Positions 60,791-64,000 of a DNA stretch of 64,000 bases are shown one piece after another; positions within the stretch are counted from its first letter, which is position 1, and every line of letters begins with the position of its first letter. A program made the translations under genes and the position numbers. The stretch is taken from assembly GCA_004794655.1 (NCBI GenBank), contig SMMW01000185.1:62001-126000 (forward strand), given 5' to 3'. The notes below the pieces were generated by a model that worked only from the letters and a program-made list of their open reading frames with translations, was not told the DNA's origin and searched no databases. Origin of the DNA: Marisa cornuarietis. Its lineage: Eukaryota; Mollusca; Gastropoda; Architaenioglossa; Ampullariidae.

Positions 60791-63700
60791 AGGAATGAAG
60801 CGTTTGCCGGGGATGTGCAGCTGCAGGTGTGTGTTTTGTGTAGCAGACACACTACTTGTATGTCGACTGAAACGAGACCCGCGCGGTTAACTAAACCCAG
60901 CAGCTTGCGACACGTTTTCTGAGAAAAAAGTCAAGGGTTACTTCGTCAACGAGCGCGGTTAGGTCATAGGTTAGGTCATAGATCATCACGGCAAGCGAGA
61001 GGTGCAACGAGAGACTCGCCGCAGGTTACAATGACACCGTCGACAAAAACGTCTATGACGTCATGAAGCCTTTCACACCTGTGAGCGACGTCATTCCGTG
61101 ACGAACCTTTTGCACACCTGAGGACGATCTCGTCACCTGGCGACAAGCGGAACCGGGTTTATTTATTTATTTATTCTGTCTTTTCGGTAAACATGGGTAC
61201 GCTTTATAGGTGCATGTGAACTGGAGTAAAAGTGGCGGGAAAGTAACATGTACAGAAAAAAAATGAGAGAAACAAATTAAAATCGAACTAAAATATCCCG
61301 AAAGTAAAGAAACTGAAGGTGTGAACGATAACGTTTGACCCTATAACAGGTCTCCACGGGGATTCTTTTTTAATGTAAGCGACAAATGTACGGGTAGATG
61401 ATGCACTTCAATAAAGTCGAACAGGCAAAATTTCCCGTCTCTTGTTTATAGTTTGTTGGACCAGCAAAACCCGAAATAAGACAGTAGGTCCTGTATATTT
61501 CCTTTATGTCAGTCACGAGGTTAGGGTCTGTTATAGTCGCACAACCACAGGTGGACTGGTTGCTCCAGCTGTTAAAACCTTTGTATTGCCTTTACAGCAA
61601 ATTGGATAAAGCGTCTGGAAATGATTAGAAAATATTGTCTGACATCTGTCGTCATTCGGATAAAAGGGATTTGGAACACGGCCTGACCACCGCTTTATGA
61701 TCCGTAACTGTTCTTTATGGGACTACATGAAATGACATAAATTTGATGGTTGGGTGAGGCAGTGGATGCGTAGTGTGTATGTTTAAGTGTATTACATACT
61801 GTAGCGTTCTGTCGGTGGGCCTCATGTCAGTCCCTGGGTTGTAAGAAATTCACTTCAAAACAGACCTTCCTTCACCATTTTGTTTGCTGTTGTTCCGGAC
61901 ACCTTATTGTTTGGCACGGGTACTAGATTAAGATAAATGCCGCGTTTTTCTGAATTATTCCTGGCTGTTATTGCTGTTATTACGATCTCTACGGTTGACA
62001 GTATTCAAGGGGGACGAACTTTAAGCAGTGTCTGCGCGCCTCACAGCCAATAAGAAGGAACTCTTCCCACGGCCCTAGGTTCATGCCATGTGGCTTCTTT
62101 TGTCCTTTTGCCTTGACACTTCGACGATAACTCCCCTTTTCCACGCTAACCCTGGACCCGTACTTCTGGATCGGATGTCCAGATACCTCGGAGGCTAACA
62201 GCCTTGTCGGGATACTGACTTTCAAGTAACAGGCATTCGCAAGGGCGCTTGTGTCTCCTCCATTGCTAAAGCAAACGCACGCAAACTCCGGAGGTTGGCA
62301 GTCTTCTCGCTATGCCTCTACTTCATACTTATGTTCAGTGTCCCTGACTTTTTATCCTGCTGTGCCAAAAGTATTGTGCAAGCTGACTTGACAAGGTATC
62401 CTGCACAGCTATTTGACTTGAAGTGTTTTTGCAAATCAATTTTTTTTTACAAAATAATCGTGCAGATGTTTGACTAAATGTGTCCTTTAGATAAGTTGGA
62501 TGTGAGGCCGATATATGTCTGCTTTATGTTTTAGGAGAAGAACTGGCTTCAGAACATGCTCACTATCGGCAGGCGGAAGTGGCGGGTCCATGTTCTCCCC
62601 ACAACGACTGGTACCAGTCAGGGGGCGACCGACTGATTAACTTATATCCTCTTTTTCTTTGGCGCTAGATTGAGAAAAGATAATATTAAGTCAATCATTG
62701 GCCATCACCAAACGGTGACTGTATTAAAAGCCATGACAAAATGGCATGCAAATAATCTGTATATATTGCGGCGTCCAAAGCAACTGTCCAGACTGCCTTT
62801 AAACTGTGGCTTGCAACCAAAAGATCTGTCTATAGTACCCTTACAAAAAATGACAGGCAGTGGTATAAAGTATCCTTACAAAGCGGGCAGGCAAAATAAT
62901 TATATAAATTACCTTTGAAAGTGTTGGCTTGATCTAGCTACAAAGATGACTGGATCGTCAATGTTGCCGATGTAACTAGAAGCTGACCGACATCACGGCT
63001 CCCTGCAGCACGCACTGAAGTGCAGATGAATCCTGATTTCTCCTGTTCCGGCAGCGTAAATCCATTCTCAAGCCATCTAGGCCCTGCAGTTCTTATTATT
63101 TTAATTCCTTGTCCAAAAGAAATCAATTACAATAAAAATGGAGAAATTTGCACTCTTCTTTTCTGAATCTTCTTCCTCCTCTCTCCCCCCCCCCTCACGT
63201 GCCATGTTCGATCACCCTCCTTAGGTTGTTAAGTTGGTGTGAATCATATCTCTTTCAAACACCCCTGCTGTAGACTTATACTTCAACCCCCGCAATAAAT
63301 TATCTCGTATTTCGATGGGCGTCTGCGCAAAAACTTTCATTCGGTGAATAAATCCGTTTGTCCAGAACCGAACACGACTGCGCATGTGATAACCAAGTTG
63401 GTGGGATGATGGTCACCATGCGAACAGAACCTAAAATCCAGTATCTCCTCATTGACAAGCCGTTGTTCTCAACCAGAAGGGTCGTTGGATCGTGAGACAT
63501 TTGCAATCAAGTCAAACAGGCAAAATTCCCAGGAAAACAAAGCCCAGAATAAAACAGCCATTCCTCTGTAGCCTCAACTAGACTCCAGGAACCGGCCCGC
63601 GCGAACTTTTACAATTCCTTTCCATTCAAGGGATTGTCTATAAATTTCAGTGAATGAACGAGCCGTACAGGTACCCTTCCTGCATAGAATAAAGACATAA

Positions 63701-64000
63701 GAGGGCTCGTGCAAATATCCACTTCTCTCTATGACAAGCTATGCAACCCGCCCCACGGTCCTCTCTTGTCCTCTTGTCTTCTGACAATACGGACACACGC
63801 GTGACTGTGCGTACCAGTGCTTGCTTCATACACAAGGAGCAATCAACGACCACTGCAACCCCACATGACCTGCTAACCCTCATCTGGAAGTGTTTTCGGA
63901 TGATAAGAGATGTACTTTTTTAATCAACTCCAGAAACAGAACCACTAAAGAAACTGTAGCTGTGGAATCTTTGAATTGTTGACATTTAGAGGCAGGCGCT
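60791..64000. other. Terminal spacer, no gene seen
   Basis: Contains CRE-like sites at 61056-61063 and 61086-61093, a TTTA run near 61160 and a poly-C run near 63187. A minus-strand frame at 61989-62225 (78 codons) has balanced composition (includes SGHPIQKYGSRVSVEKGSYR), but I recognise no family and no splice partner. Confidence 0.45.
61056..61093. promoter_or_regulatory. Paired CRE-like sites
   Basis: A palindromic TGACGTCA (61056-61063) and a CGACGTCA (61086-61093) lie 30 bp apart, three helical turns. This matches CREB/ATF binding sequences. No gene start is recognised nearby, so function is speculative. Confidence 0.25.

Noticed and set aside
61989..62225. Possible rRNA fragment or exon on the minus strand
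   Set aside because: A loose resemblance to a large-subunit rRNA segment did not hold on closer comparison, and no protein family was recognised.

Overview
This window reads as nuclear DNA of an animal, most likely a mollusc and plausibly a gastropod; I cannot name the species. The genes are split by GT-AG introns. The spaces between them are AT-rich and full of long CA/TG, CAGA and TGCG microsatellites, and they hold tRNA-derived SINEs, a short inverted-repeat (MITE) family and non-LTR retrotransposon remnants. Most open frames of 60-130 codons here are chance frames or translated microsatellites. Only two gene families are convincingly coding.

Region 1 (about 1-24.4 kb, + strand) is a tandem array of small two-pass membrane protein genes that I assign to the CD225/dispanin (IFITM-like) group. 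The gene model is four coding exons: a short exon 1 of about 50 nt; a Pro/Tyr/Gly-rich exon 2 of 143 nt; exon 3 of 108 nt with membrane segment 1; and exon 4 of 195 nt with membrane segment 2 and a Cys/Tyr tail. Copy A shows only its last exon (994-1188). Copies B (9333-11750) and E (19914-22275) are intact and encode 164 and 165 residues. Copies C (13742-16399), D (18185-19200) and F (23280-24389) are broken. Extra first exons at 6626, 13742 and 18185, and an inverted first-exon relic at 16600-16830, suggest that promoter plus exon-1 cassettes were duplicated separately from the gene body. Copy F carries a nested insertion: a repeat sits inside its exon 2, and a nearly identical piece of copy E (intron 2 plus part of exon 3) sits inside that repeat.

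Region 2 (about 27.3-41.3 kb, - strand) holds two paralogous secreted cholinesterase-like carboxylesterases. Each has one large coding exon of about 1.5 kb and a small last exon. Both keep the Ser-Glu-His triad, the choline-site Trp and the six cholinesterase disulphide cysteines. They differ in acyl-pocket and peripheral-site residues and in their C-terminal tails.

Region 3 (about 41.3-64 kb) has no gene I can defend. It holds microsatellites, a third MITE copy, a LINE tail, a 41-bp minisatellite, a purine-rich tract, a SINE and a decayed CR1/L2-like retrotransposon (59.4-60.8 kb).

The two gene families show no sign of working together. Each is a local tandem expansion shaped by duplication, probable gene conversion and transposon insertion.
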